A stretch of 25,372 nt of DNA from a virus. The notes under the pieces were generated by a model. That model saw only the letters and a list, made by a program, of their open reading frames with translations, ran no database searches and was not told the DNA's origin. The position numbers and the translations under genes are program-made. This document shows positions 1 through 10,200 of the stretch, piece by piece. Positions within the stretch are counted from its first letter, which is position 1, and every line of letters starts with the position of its first letter. The stretch is from positions 1-25,372 of the IMG/VR virus record IMGVR_UViG_3300035661_000312. The stretch is one strand, 5' to 3'.

Positions 1-3000
1 CCGTATAACCGCTAATTTACCACTAATTTCTAACATATCAAACCAATTTTTTATATTTTTTATTTTTGCCATGCCCAATATAGTGTAATTTATATCATTA
101 TTTATAACAGTAAATTTAGCACCATTGTAATTCATAACTCTACCATTATAAGTAATAGTATTATTTACATCTGCGTTATATACCATATATGTATTACCGT
201 TAATCAATGTAGTAACTTGACCATCATGTAGCAAATTAGTAACTGGTTCATAATTACTATCAAATATATCTATATCATTATTTACTACAACCATATCTCT
301 AAATTGATTACAGTACCATACATCATTATGCTTTTCTAATGTACCAACTTGTTTCCCATTAACATGTGTTAATAGTATATATCCAGTACATTGAAGTTCA
401 TTATAAACCATTATATGTGTAAATGTTTTAAATGCATCAAGCTTATTATTATTATAAGCTTTAGTAATCCAACTCATAGCATTTAATAGATAGTTATCAT
501 GTCCATCTTTAAAATTAAATGCCATATCAATATAAGCTGGAAAAGTAGCTATAATATTATTAAGATATTGTTCAAACGTACCTGTGAATGCAGAATATGT
601 ATGAATATGTCCTTTAGAGATATTATAAACTTTATTACTTGATATAAGTACATGACTATCTACAATATAAGTTCCTTTACGTAATTGAATGTAACTAGTT
701 GGTGTATATGAATGTCTACTTACCCAATACTTATTATCAAATGAATAACTAAGTGTAAATGACTTATCGTAATAAGTAATAAAATTTTTTGTTTCAGCAG
801 TAGATTTAAATGAACTATCACCTGCAAAATTAGTGACTTTAATATTATATTGACTACCAGGATTCTTAGCCCTAAAATATAAAAATGTACCTATTATAAA
901 AACATTATAATTAGTATCTATGTTCTCAAGTGCAAGATTATATATGATTGCATCTCTCAATCCAATTATTTGCTCTTCTTTAGTAGGATATGATATAAAA
1001 GAGCCAAGTCCAATACTGTCACCAGTTATTACTTCAAATACAGTACCATTAATTACCCAACTAAAATATTGAGCATTACCACTAAGTACATTAAGTCTTA
1101 ACATACTAGAATAATAACCTACTTCAGATTCTAATTTTCCAATTAAAGTAGCAGTATCAGCAATAGTCATATTAGGATAGAAATCTTTATTTCTAGCAGT
1201 TACAAGAAATCTAGTACTATCGGTCATTTCATAACCAATAATAACACCTTTATCTTTATATATATTATCAATACTATTAATTAATTGAGCAGTTTTAGAA
1301 TCACTCCATGCTAATGCTACTCCCGTTGATTCTTCAATATAAGTACTAGCATCAGCAAGTAATATATGATGTTCTGTATATTCACTATTAAAAGTAAGAT
1401 GCTCTTTAAGATAGTCATATACATCACCTTGATTAAGTGGAGTAATAGATTCATTAAGCAAATACAATTTAGCTTGATCTCTATCAAGTATTAATACACC
1501 ATGAGGTGTTGAAATCATACATTCTTGATTTTGAACTCCAATTATACCTTCATTACTATCAATAATTTCAGTAGGTTCACGATCAAATATATCACCACGA
1601 GTTAAATATGCATCAGTATTAAGTGTTGAAAGTAAATCTTTAACAAATGCTTTATATGTAGTATTCCGCATACCAATAAACAATGCTTTACCATGCGCAA
1701 GAAGTTTAACAATTTCACCTTTATTAAAAGGCATAACGTAATAATTTCTAGCTGGTATAACTCTCCATTTAAATTCAGTACTTTCTGTATTCATTGGAAG
1801 AGAACGATGAATAAGTGTAGGATTTTTAACTACAAAGTTATCAGAATTATTCCATATAAGAGGTGAAGTAATGTTATTAACACTATTATAATCAGTATTA
1901 TATAAATAGCTATTACCTGCTTGCCACATATCAAAAAATATACCACTATATTTTAATGATGCAGAATCATAATGATAATCTAGTATATCACTTTTAGGTG
2001 CATACTTTTCATGTGCTTCAATACCTTCATATCTAAATCCAATATTACTAGTACATTCATATGGTATAGTAACTAATATTCTAGTCCAAGATTTATCAAA
2101 ATCAAGTTCAGTAGAAAGTTTAGTATTACTATATTTCATATATGAATATGAATTAATAAACGTATCACCACCATAAACTTTAAGTGTTTCTTGTGTGATA
2201 ACAGTAGGATCGAGTTTAACATATAAACCAGTAGATACAACACGTCTTGTAAGAAATCCAAGATACATATCAGTTTTATACGCACATAAATTATATAAAT
2301 AAAATTTAGTAGCAGAATCACTAATTATATCATGTAATTTTAATACAAAACAATCTTCTTTACTTAGATTATCATATATAGTTGCATTATTATTTGCAGG
2401 TACATAAATACAACTATCAATTAATGTAATTTGTCTATCAGTATAAGCAGTAATATTACTATTAACTGCATTCCATCTACCAACATTTCCTAAATCTGCA
2501 TCATAGGTTAATGCTTTACTAAGTGGAGTAAGTTGTAATTCCATAGATAAATATCTAGGAGCTAATGGTATTTGATTGCTTAACGCACTAAATCCATGAT
2601 GATTAATTATAATATCACTACTAGAATCACTACGAGAATCAATAACATCTTGATCAAGTATTGTCATGTTATCATTATCTCTTTCATAATAAAATATTTC
2701 AAATCCATCTATATATGGCATAATAAAATTAGGAATAACAATATTATCAAGTTTAATACCTAGTGTTTTAGTATTAAGCGTTCCATCAAGTACACCTGCA
2801 TCTTTATTAATATTTAATGCAAATGTGAGATTACAATTATAACCATCTGTAGGTATAAGATAGAAACCCTGTTCTGATGTAATATCATATTTTAAATATT
2901 CACCTGCTTTAAGTGTTACTACAAAACTATTGTTATAACTATGAATAGGTATGGCATATGGTAATGAAGAATCGTAAATAGTTCTAATTACTACACCAGA

Positions 3001-4694
3001 TGTATTATACACTTTAAGACTAAGATATACAGGATAATAAGGATCTGTTGGTTCATATATTCCATCATTATAACTAACAGTAGTGAGATTAACATCCAGA
3101 TTAATGCGTTGATCTATTAATGCTGTGTATTTATTGTTTTCACTATTAAATGTACCAAGTGTAGGAGCAACAGTTGGTGTAAATACAGCATGAGATTGAT
3201 GCATACTGTCTATAACAATACTTGTAGCTGTATCAGTAATAACTTGTGTTTCAGCCGCAATATTAATATTATTAATAAACTTTTGACCATATTCATTTAA
3301 AGCACGCAAACTAGGCATTCTATGATGTCTTACATGTTGTCCTGCAAATATAAGATTATTACTATTATTAGGAAACCAAGATGGATATACTTCATTCTTA
3401 TTTTCCCAAAATCCCATTTTGCCACTAACACCATCAGTATTAACTGTTGATGTATCATATATTTGATATTTTAATAGATTAGAATCAAGTTCAAGTAATG
3501 TTAAATCAATAATAGGATCTTTATCAGTACCTTCTGCTACTCTACCTGGTATATGAAACAATGCATATGTACCAGTCTGTTTAAGTTTAAGTCCAATAAG
3601 TAAACCTACAACTTCACCTGATCTAAATGTTTTATTAAGATATATAGTTTTAGGATCTTTATAAGAACCTTTATATCCATCAAGTGATATGGGTTTTTCT
3701 CTAACCCAATTAACAACTATATCATTAGCATATGATTGAAAATCAAGTAGTGGCAAACCTGTAACATTACCTAATAATAATTCATTATCAAGTGTAGCTA
3801 ATGTTTTAACTTTTGTATAAATAGCATTATTTGATAATACATCAGTTAAAGTAAGTGGCGTAGCATTTGCTAAACTACTAATAATAACACTAACAGGTGT
3901 ACCATATCCATCAATTGGATATTTACCATAATTAAAAGCAGATAATATTCCATTAATTTTACTAATAACTCCTATATAAACATATGCAAAATTAGTATCA
4001 AGATTAGTAATAGTACAATTAATAGCTTTATTAGTAGAAGTTCCTGCTGGGCAACCATCTATTTCATTAAATGAAATATTATTATTATCATCAGTAATAG
4101 AAATAGGATTATGTTTATACATCCAAGATGTTACACTTTCATCAGAATATGCATATGCAGTAGTAACATAATAAACACCAGATTTAAGTGCACCATTGCC
4201 TATAACTTCATTTAATGTAATTACTGGTTCGGTAACAGTAGGAAATAGTTCAAGTAATGTAAATTTATTAGAATCAGTTATACTAAAATCTGCATTAAGT
4301 GCAAATGGTATGTTATCAATATTGAGTATCTTAGGTGATTTGTTATTATCTGTATATGCGATGACAAACTCGCCTTTATAATTGTATGTACTGACACCCC
4401 CTATAGGAAATAAAGGAGAAAAACTTAGTAATGGATCGTCAATAATTAGACCTTTTCTATTACTAACAATTTGACTATTTATACCATCAGTACAGAAAAG
4501 TACATACTCATTATTTCCAACTATCCTACCAATTTCAGGATATTTAGTTTCAATACAAGTATCATCAATGGAAAAACCAGGTTCAACATCAATACTATCT
4601 TTAACAACATTACGATACATATTAAGTGCATTAACCCAACTAGCTTGCCTAGTATTAATAAGTTTACGATCGAGTATTAAACCTGATGTTTCCA
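1..4694 (-). CDS. Very large tail protein, muzzle/stabilisation-like (3' end beyond window)
   Basis: I read this frame codon by codon from an ATG at 4694 to the left edge and met no stop in about 1564 codons, so the gene is cut by the window. The N-terminus (METSGLILDRKL...) has no signal peptide. Recognisable family landmarks are LFHIPGR near residue 379, WENKNEVYPSW near 426 and GQHVRHHRMP near 453. From memory these are typical of the large tail proteins of Bacteroidota podoviruses, called 'stabilisation' or 'muzzle' protein in crAss-like phages, which cap the distal end of the tail. The rest is Asn/Thr/Tyr-rich with beta character. The gene is last in the unidirectional block and follows the LamG/beta-helix cassette after an 81-nt gap. 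The codon style is that of the core genes (very AT-rich, A/T third positions). Size, position and motifs agree; the exact role in this phage is inferred. Confidence 0.75.
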
Positions 4695-4751
4695 TAAGTG
4701 ATTAATTAAGTGTTTCATTAGTAACTAGTGATACAAGTATAAATAGTTCGC

Positions 4752-4772
4752 ATTGTTCCAAAGTTGAACTAA
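4752..4772 (-). repeat. 3' boundary repeat, copy 1
   Basis: This 21-nt stretch lies just after the stop codon of the beta-helix gene and 58 nt before the start of the muzzle-like gene. It matches 16664-16684 except for two adjacent bases. On the minus strand it reads TTAGTTC, two variable bases, then CTTTGGAACAAT. Its GTTC...GAAC ends form an imperfect palindrome. It could be a recombination boundary, a shared leader element or a promoter part: a TTTG lies about 17-18 nt before TATACTTG, which resembles the Bacteroidota TTTG / TAnnTTTG promoter with one mismatch. The second copy lacks an equally good downstream box, so the promoter reading is weak. Confidence 0.7.
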
Positions 4773-4775
4773 GAT

Positions 4776-5786
4776 TTAAGGTGTAATATTAACCCCATTC
4801 AGACTAATGTTTTCAAATAAATCTGCCGGATCAAAATAATAATTTGGTTTTGCTGAGTTATTTATGATATTTGTCATTGTTATGTTTTTGCAAGCAGCCA
4901 TAAAACAACTAACATAGTCCTGCGCTATTCCCGATACGATTACATCATCAATAGTAATATCGTAAACATCATCTTTACTCCCTGTTGATTCATTGTAAGT
5001 ATATATAATTGACCCACATGACTTAGGCCTGTGCCCATGTGATGATATACCATGTATCGGATTCCCTGCGCCAGTGCATAAAGCAAGTAATGACCCCACT
5101 ATTGTGCGTGTTGGAGAAAAATTATGACAATTAATATTATAAACACCTTGAGTATTATAATTCGCTATTCCTGCATTAATTGCAAAATCAGCATTAGGAT
5201 GGGTGTTTATGGCAAAAAAATCATCTTCGGTAACACCTGTTATATTGTATATTTCAAGATCGTGTGAACCATAACAAATATCTATGCCATCTTCGTTCCC
5301 TATTTCAGTGTAACGATTTAATCTTATATCGTGCATACTACCATAAGAGCATTTTTGCAAAACAGTACTCCACCTCATAGCATCCAACATCGTGAATCCA
5401 CTTATTTCAAAATAGGTTACATTACAAAATGCAATTGCCAAATATTTATAAGCGTTGACAGCACCATACCTGCCATACTCCACGCAATTATCATCATTTG
5501 CTGATGTCTGTTCAATGCTAAAATTACCTAATCCAATTATCTTACAGTTAGTATTTCCATTTACAAAATCCGAATTTCTAAATATATTATCCCTAATACC
5601 AGAAGCAAGTTTCACTTTTGCATTTTTACCGTAAACAGTCCGGTTAGAAGGTATTTTAATACTTTCGGCTACAATAAATATTCCATCCTTAATAATTATA
5701 TCACCGACTAAAATGGCAGCGTTAATAGCACCTGAACAATCAGTAACACCATCCGCTACAGCTCCGTATAATCTTATATCAATCAT
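4776..5786 (-). CDS. Pectate-lyase/GH28-like right-handed beta-helix tailspike subunit
   Basis: The protein has 336 residues. It opens directly with DIRLYGAVADGVTD (3-16), the classic N-terminal signature of the pectate-lyase superfamily (Pectate_lyase_3) seen in phage tailspikes and polygalacturonases. Further on are NEDGID (164-169) and EDD (187-189) in the order of the GH28 'N-x-D' and 'DD' motifs, and two His-Gly pairs (245-246, 250-251) where GH28 has its GHG. It is therefore a plausible glycan-cleaving enzyme acting on host capsule or other surface polysaccharide; the substrate cannot be read. There is no N-terminal particle-binding domain and no signal peptide. It begins 3 nt after the stop of the LamG fibre gene, so I infer that it docks on that fibre as a separate catalytic subunit. 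An alternative is a non-enzymatic beta-helix. The fold is near certain, catalysis less so. Confidence 0.8.
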   Translation of the reverse strand: MIDIRLYGAVADGVTDCSGAINAAILVGDIIIKDGIFIVAESIKIPSNRTVYGKNAKVKLASGIRDNIFRNSDFVNGNTNCKIIGLGNFSIEQTSANDDNCVEYGRYGAVNAYKYLAIAFCNVTYFEISGFTMLDAMRWSTVLQKCSYGSMHDIRLNRYTEIGNEDGIDICYGSHDLEIYNITGVTEDDFFAINTHPNADFAINAGIANYNTQGVYNINCHNFSPTRTIVGSLLALCTGAGNPIHGISSHGHRPKSCGSIIYTYNESTGSKDDVYDITIDDVIVSGIAQDYVSCFMAACKNITMTNIINNSAKPNYYFDPADLFENISLNGVNITP

Positions 5787-5789
5787 TGT

Positions 5790-7190
5790 TTATGGGTTTA
5801 GTGTTGTGAAATCTCTGTTCGATATTACCACGTCCCTTATTACTGTTTGTGTTCCGGTAAGACCTAAACCTGACATGAAAAAATTTAGCTCTCCTATTGC
5901 ATAGTTAATAGTAGTTCCCATTTGCACCCATTGATCGTTAGACCATTTGTAAACAGATATTTCGTGTAGTGGAGTAATAATAATTTTAATCTGAGCAAAA
6001 TCATAAATATCTGTTTGTATTTTTAATGTTGCTCCATTATTTTGTTTAACGTAAAGTGAAAACTTTACTCCGTTTGCTACATCTCTTGAAAAATAAACAC
6101 CATCTTTTGTTGAATTGGTTAATAGACCTATTTGTTTTGAATTATCAACCTGACTATATGATGCAATATCGAGCATAGAAAATTTCCAAACGCCAAAGGA
6201 TGCCGATACCTTTGATTTGATAATGTTGGTGTAAATTGTTGAAGATGATCCTGCTAATAAATCCATTGCAATTCCGTTATTTTGCGAAAAAGCAACGGCT
6301 AATGGATTCGGATTTGTTACAGTCCACTTATCGGTATCAATGACACTTCCATCACAAGCATCAGAAAATAAAATTGCAGGTCTTATTGCTTGTAAAAGTT
6401 CAGCCCACGCATCATTCAATAAGTTTATTTCAGATTGATCTAAATAACTCGCACCAAATTCAAGCCCTATTGTATTTGTTCCAAAATCTGAAGTTACACC
6501 AGGCTTATTATCTGCAAGAGTATATAATTCCCTATTTGCAATAGGTGCAGATGCTATTGTTTTAACAATTTTCTCTTCTTTATTTACATGAAAGTTGAAA
6601 TTAGCTGAACTATTTCTTGTTAGACATAATAAGTAGTTGCTACTATATAATGGTGATAAACCATAATTTCCATTTAGAGCAAAGTAGGCATTGAACGCAT
6701 TCAAATTTGGAGCCATAAGGATAGATTGCGCACCATCATCAATACCATCAATCGTCTTACCAACTTCTTTATTATTTGCATAATACCAACCATACGAAGC
6801 ATTGTTTTGTGTGAATTTTGTGCCTCCGTTTGCGGTTGGGTTAAATCCTGTTTTAATATAACTTGAAGATCCATCTCCTGTAAAACCCTTTCCTGCTATA
6901 TAGGTAGGTGCTGTTGTTGATAGTGTTGCTTTTGTTGCAGGGGCATTAATCCATAATAAAGCATCAACAGCATCAGGCATACCCCAAGCATAAGGGATTA
7001 TATGCACGAATTTTGCCCAAATACCACCATCCACCAATGTTTTTACAAATGCGTTCTGTGCTGCCTTTATGCTTGAACTTGGCTGTGTTCCTGTAATAGC
7101 AGCTAAGACAGCTTTATATTCAGCAGTATAGTTCACATTTGTCCCTTTGTGAATTAAAACTGGACTAAGTCCATATATAGGATTAATCAT
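5790..7190 (-). CDS. Tail fibre with two concanavalin/LamG-like domains
   Basis: The protein has 466 residues. A short N-terminus carries LIHKGTNVN (12-20), shared with the SGNH tail protein at 16681-18486 and probably a docking or assembly motif. A helical stretch (about 22-60) follows. A LamG-like beta-sandwich spans about 90-270: it includes KGFTGDGSSSYIKTGF, and its end, 'SEINLLNDAWAELLQAI', matches in style the end of the SGNH protein ('AQVNAITDAFELYMDT'), so the two domains look paralogous. A second beta-sandwich runs from about 272 to 460 and starts with FSDACDGSVIDTDKW, as in concanavalin-like sugar-binding domains. The likely role is glycan recognition at the cell surface. It is followed after 3 nt by the beta-helix gene. 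It ends in TAA. The base use has more G and C than the core genes. Domain calls are by eye. Confidence 0.75.
   Translation of the reverse strand: MINPIYGLSPVLIHKGTNVNYTAEYKAVLAAITGTQPSSSIKAAQNAFVKTLVDGGIWAKFVHIIPYAWGMPDAVDALLWINAPATKATLSTTAPTYIAGKGFTGDGSSSYIKTGFNPTANGGTKFTQNNASYGWYYANNKEVGKTIDGIDDGAQSILMAPNLNAFNAYFALNGNYGLSPLYSSNYLLCLTRNSSANFNFHVNKEEKIVKTIASAPIANRELYTLADNKPGVTSDFGTNTIGLEFGASYLDQSEINLLNDAWAELLQAIRPAILFSDACDGSVIDTDKWTVTNPNPLAVAFSQNNGIAMDLLAGSSSTIYTNIIKSKVSASFGVWKFSMLDIASYSQVDNSKQIGLLTNSTKDGVYFSRDVANGVKFSLYVKQNNGATLKIQTDIYDFAQIKIIITPLHEISVYKWSNDQWVQMGTTINYAIGELNFFMSGLGLTGTQTVIRDVVISNRDFTTLNP
7131..7157 (-). repeat. 5' boundary repeat, copy 1 (encodes the LIHKGTN motif)
   Basis: This 27-nt stretch in the first codons of the LamG fibre gene matches 18433-18459 in the SGNH gene with one mismatch; the core of 21 nt (7137-7157) is identical. 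It encodes LIHKGTN followed by V or L and N. The identical synonymous codons in two otherwise diverged proteins suggest recent recombination or gene conversion, not only protein-level constraint. Confidence 0.85.
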
Positions 7191-7199
7191 AATATCTAG

Positions 7200-7478
7200 T
7201 TAATAACCAATAGCCAAACCACTAGCAAGAGTAACGGCTGTTATTGGAAAGTTATTAAAAGGAAAAATTGTGCCAGCTGGATATACTGTTGCCTCAAAGT
7301 TTTTTAATGTAAAAACATCAATAGAACCTGAATCAAGTTTAGTAAATACAGTATCAGTAAGAATCACAATCTTTTTAAGATTAAGTCCAGTAAGTGCTGT
7401 AGTTTTAATTATTTGAAAGTTATTACCACTCATATCAGATAGTAATCCAATCATTGCTTCTCCTATTTGATTATCCAT
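7200..7478 (-). CDS. Small beta-rich phage structural protein
   Basis: This 92-residue protein has no signal peptide or membrane segment. Its C-terminal half (VYPAGTIFPFNNFPITAV, then TLASGLAIGY) resembles the common 'aGt...p..iTsitLaSG.viaY' ending of small proteins in Bacteroidota phage structural blocks, where such proteins sit beside fibre genes and probably decorate or cap the virion. The middle has ILTDTVFTKL, also usual in that group. It sits between the 120-residue protein (11 nt upstream) and the LamG fibre (9 nt downstream), so it is translated with them. The leader ends ACAATT just before ATG, as in several other genes here. I cannot assign a specific role; an adaptor for the fibre is one possibility. 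Confidence 0.55.
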   Translation of the reverse strand: MDNQIGEAMIGLLSDMSGNNFQIIKTTALTGLNLKKIVILTDTVFTKLDSGSIDVFTLKNFEATVYPAGTIFPFNNFPITAVTLASGLAIGY

Positions 7479-7489
7479 AATTGTAAGTA

Positions 7490-7852
7490 TTATTGAACAT
7501 TAATTATTAAATCTGTTACTTCATCTACACTATCAGCAAATGTAATATCCCAATGAATGTCATCTGCATTACGAACAAATCCAGATATTATATTAGAATA
7601 ATCAGTACCACTACCATTGGCTTCAACTTTCATTGCATTATAAAATGATGGTTGTTTAGTAAGTTCAGGCGTAAAAGTAGAACCTAATGCTATTTGTCCA
7701 GTGCCAATATTTAGTATGATGGTCTTAGTATAAACCGTAGTAGCGACAGTAGCAGTAATAATATCTACGATTTTAACTAAATTATTAATTGATTCAACTA
7801 ATATAACACCTAATGGGTTATTTGTTGTTGCAGTTATTTGTAATTCATCCAT
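7490..7852 (-). CDS. Hypothetical small virion-associated protein
   Basis: I do not recognise this 120-residue protein. It begins MDELQITATTNNPLGVILVESINNLVKIVD, with a short amphipathic helix, and continues as alternating beta-type segments with no cysteines, signal peptide or membrane span. The opening is similar in style to the 152-residue protein at 18498-18956 (NNGLGIAIADKLDEIVNNIN). Each of these lies upstream of a fibre gene carrying the LIHKGTN motif, so they may be equivalent components of the two receptor cassettes. The gene starts 18 nt after the stop of the holin-like gene and has a leader with AATACTTATAACC before the ATG. The similarity is weak and by eye only. Confidence 0.5.
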   Translation of the reverse strand: MDELQITATTNNPLGVILVESINNLVKIVDIITATVATTVYTKTIILNIGTGQIALGSTFTPELTKQPSFYNAMKVEANGSGTDYSNIISGFVRNADDIHWDITFADSVDEVTDLIINVQ

Positions 7853-7870
7853 GGTTATAAGTATTAAAGA

Positions 7871-8188
7871 TTATGTAGCGTCTGTTGTTTTAGTTATAGC
7901 ATCTTCACTACTGACGCTAGTTTCAATTTTAGTTGTAACACCAGGTATTCCATTCTTAAGAAAGAATTCAGTACCTATTACTCCAAGTGCAACTAATTCA
8001 ATAATTACATAAGACACAAGAATAGGTATAGAGATATTAGTTTTAAGTTGCAAACTAGTTTTAACTAGATCAGATAACATATAAATTACTATATATGCTA
8101 TTGCACGTTTACTGCTTGTATTACCTTTTTGATCTTCAAAGAAACCAGCAAACCATCTTATTGTTTTATACCACCATTTAGTTTCCAT
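7871..8188 (-). CDS. Holin-like membrane protein
   Basis: This 105-residue protein has an aromatic, positively charged N-terminus (KWWYKTIRWFAGFF), two predicted membrane segments at about 28-45 and 52-77, and a polar Ser/Thr-rich tail of about 25 residues. Size, two spans and a SSKR stretch just before the first span resemble small phage holins, which form lesions in the inner membrane at lysis. No endolysin is visible nearby, so the lysis role is inferred from the architecture only. It lies between the secreted beta-helix gene (5 nt upstream) and the small beta-rich genes. A different membrane role, such as superinfection exclusion, would fit equally well given the two signal-peptide genes just before it. 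Confidence 0.5.
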   Translation of the reverse strand: METKWWYKTIRWFAGFFEDQKGNTSSKRAIAYIVIYMLSDLVKTSLQLKTNISIPILVSYVIIELVALGVIGTEFFLKNGIPGVTTKIETSVSSEDAITKTTDAT

Positions 8189-8193
8189 ATCAT

Positions 8194-10191
8194 TTAGTAT
8201 TTGATTGTTTTACCATTATATTTAACTATTTTACCATCTTTATTAATTGATAATCCATTTGAATTATTAATAGGAAGCTGAACATAGCTATAATCCTTAA
8301 AAAGTAAAACAGATGTGTAGGGAAGAAGAGTAATTGAATTTGTAAAAGAAACTCCCTTAACTGTTAAATATCTCCAATTAAGAATTACCGTTGAATTAGT
8401 AGCTGAGGCATTATATAAAAATTGAATCCCCTCAGCATTGTAAGGAGTAGAAAGCGAATGAGCATCCTGTCCGCTGTAAGTTTGCCATTGAGCCAACGTT
8501 TTATAACTAGTTGATCCTAATAAAACAGTTTTAAACTTTGTACCCTCATCCGATGGGCGCATGTAATAATTACTATCAATGATTCCGGAAATTGAAATAT
8601 CATTAACATTTGTTCCATCATATAATGGATACTGCGAACTTAATGTAGAGTAGCTTTGATTACGCGTTATATTCAATCCTCGTCTAAGATCATAGGATAT
8701 ACTGTATGCATACATAATACCAATATCATTATTATAAAGAATATTATCGTATGCAGTAATCTCGTGACAGGCATGAAAATAAAGACCTGTTGAATTTCCT
8801 GATGAAGAATTATTGTAAACTAAAGTATTAGCTGTATTATCATCCAGATAAATACCATTTACTTCAACCGTGGAACCAGTTGTACCATAACTTGCAGTTT
8901 TAACAGTAGGATTGTTTATTACAATGTTATTGTAAATCTTTCTACCAGTGTAATTATTACCACCAGTATAGATACCGCCACCATCATCCAGAATGTTACA
9001 ATAATTAGTTACATAATTATTGCGTACAATGCTATTATTACCTGAAAACTTAATTCCGATATAGCCTGTACTATCCACTCTATTAAACTCAACTAGACAG
9101 TTATTAACACCACTTTGATTAAGTGATATTCCTCCATAAGTTGTAGTACCATCACCACCCATGCCTGGTATCATTGCTATGTTATGAATATAGCAATTAG
9201 TAATCGTAGTTGGAGCTAAAGAATAAACACCTCTATTGTTACATTTTGAAATATTACAGTTATCTACTACAAGAGAAGTACCTGTATATCCATTAATTCC
9301 ATTATCCCCACAAAATGATATATTACAATATTTAACGGTATTAGCCGTACCTGTTGAATACACTGCATCGCTATTTGCACCTTGTAAATCTAAATTATAA
9401 ACTGTGATATAACTACGTACGCTTAGATTAAAAAGTCTATTGATTGTAGCAATTTTAATAGTGTACGTATTAGGATTGTTACCACCAAAATAAACAGATA
9501 ACTTACCTGAAACATAACACCATTCACCAAGTACATCTAAAGTTCTTATATCTTGTTGAAAAAAGAAACCATAACCATCTACTGCATCAACTACTGATGG
9601 ACTTGTGTAATTAATTGTAGTACCTGAATGTGAAGTAACTGCACATCTGTCCCATATCCAATGAGCCTTTCGGATAACAACTTTAGCCCCTGTCCAATCA
9701 GTTGTTGAAGAATTTGTTGCAGCATCAACAAACGAAGTATAACCAGTATGACTATCAATAGTTAAATAAGTTGTATTTGGAAACCTACCAAGAGGCTGAT
9801 TAATACCATTAAAAGAAAGAACATTAAGAATAGATTCGGTTGTAATGACTTTACTATAAACACCACCTCCATCATTTGTCCAACCTGATACAGTTGTAAA
9901 ACCTGTAATTATCGGTTTCGCTCCAGTTCCATAAGCCGCAAATACAATTTGATTGCTTACATTACCACTTGTGGTTGGAATAATTGTTCCATAAAATGTA
10001 TCTCCTCTTTTGAAAAGCACTGAATCACCAGCAGCAAATGAAAAAGAATTTACTTTAGTAATAGATGACCAAGCTAGTGCATCAGAAGTACCAGCAAGTG
10101 CATCACTTCCAGTAGATTTTATATAGTAATTGGTAGCATTCAATAAAGATACCATTAAAAACAGTATGATTATTAATAATAGTTTTTTCAT
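8194..10191 (-). CDS. Secreted right-handed parallel beta-helix protein
   Basis: The protein has 665 residues. It opens with a textbook Sec signal peptide (MKKLLLIIILFLMVSLLNA, cleavage likely after residue 19), followed by NYYIKSTGSDALAGTS and many Asn-rich turns of a right-handed parallel beta-helix (for example NNCLVEFNRVDS, NSIVRNNYVTNY, KIYNNIVIN). A C-terminal segment with LPYTSVLLFKDY looks like the beta-domain that closes many Bacteroidota glycan-active beta-helix proteins, and the last residues are DGKIVKYNGKTIKY. Such proteins usually bind or cleave polysaccharide. A signal peptide is unexpected for a tailspike, because virion proteins assemble in the cytoplasm. It may be a host gene taken up by the phage, a surface modifier of the infected cell, or a spike derived from such a gene. 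It follows the 284-residue signal-peptide gene after 27 nt. Confidence 0.8.
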   Translation of the reverse strand: MKKLLLIIILFLMVSLLNATNYYIKSTGSDALAGTSDALAWSSITKVNSFSFAAGDSVLFKRGDTFYGTIIPTTSGNVSNQIVFAAYGTGAKPIITGFTTVSGWTNDGGGVYSKVITTESILNVLSFNGINQPLGRFPNTTYLTIDSHTGYTSFVDAATNSSTTDWTGAKVVIRKAHWIWDRCAVTSHSGTTINYTSPSVVDAVDGYGFFFQQDIRTLDVLGEWCYVSGKLSVYFGGNNPNTYTIKIATINRLFNLSVRSYITVYNLDLQGANSDAVYSTGTANTVKYCNISFCGDNGINGYTGTSLVVDNCNISKCNNRGVYSLAPTTITNCYIHNIAMIPGMGGDGTTTYGGISLNQSGVNNCLVEFNRVDSTGYIGIKFSGNNSIVRNNYVTNYCNILDDGGGIYTGGNNYTGRKIYNNIVINNPTVKTASYGTTGSTVEVNGIYLDDNTANTLVYNNSSSGNSTGLYFHACHEITAYDNILYNNDIGIMYAYSISYDLRRGLNITRNQSYSTLSSQYPLYDGTNVNDISISGIIDSNYYMRPSDEGTKFKTVLLGSTSYKTLAQWQTYSGQDAHSLSTPYNAEGIQFLYNASATNSTVILNWRYLTVKGVSFTNSITLLPYTSVLLFKDYSYVQLPINNSNGLSINKDGKIVKYNGKTIKY

Positions 10192-10200
10192 GTTAGTTAT

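Noticed and set aside
4196-4381. Short plus-strand open frames across the window (for example 4196-4381, 12088-12273, 17210-17437, 24253-24450)
   Set aside because: Each lies antisense within a long, convincing minus-strand gene, and none has a recognisable product or its own leader.
4695-4775. CRISPR array, tRNA or small RNA in the gaps
   Set aside because: The gaps are 143 nt or shorter, and I saw no cloverleaf or regularly spaced repeats; only the hairpin and short repeats listed were found.
7200-8188. IHF/HU-type DNA-binding genes, which I recall from the structural blocks of some crAss-like phages
   Set aside because: None of the small proteins here has the basic beta-arm pattern of that family; they are beta-rich virion-type or membrane proteins.
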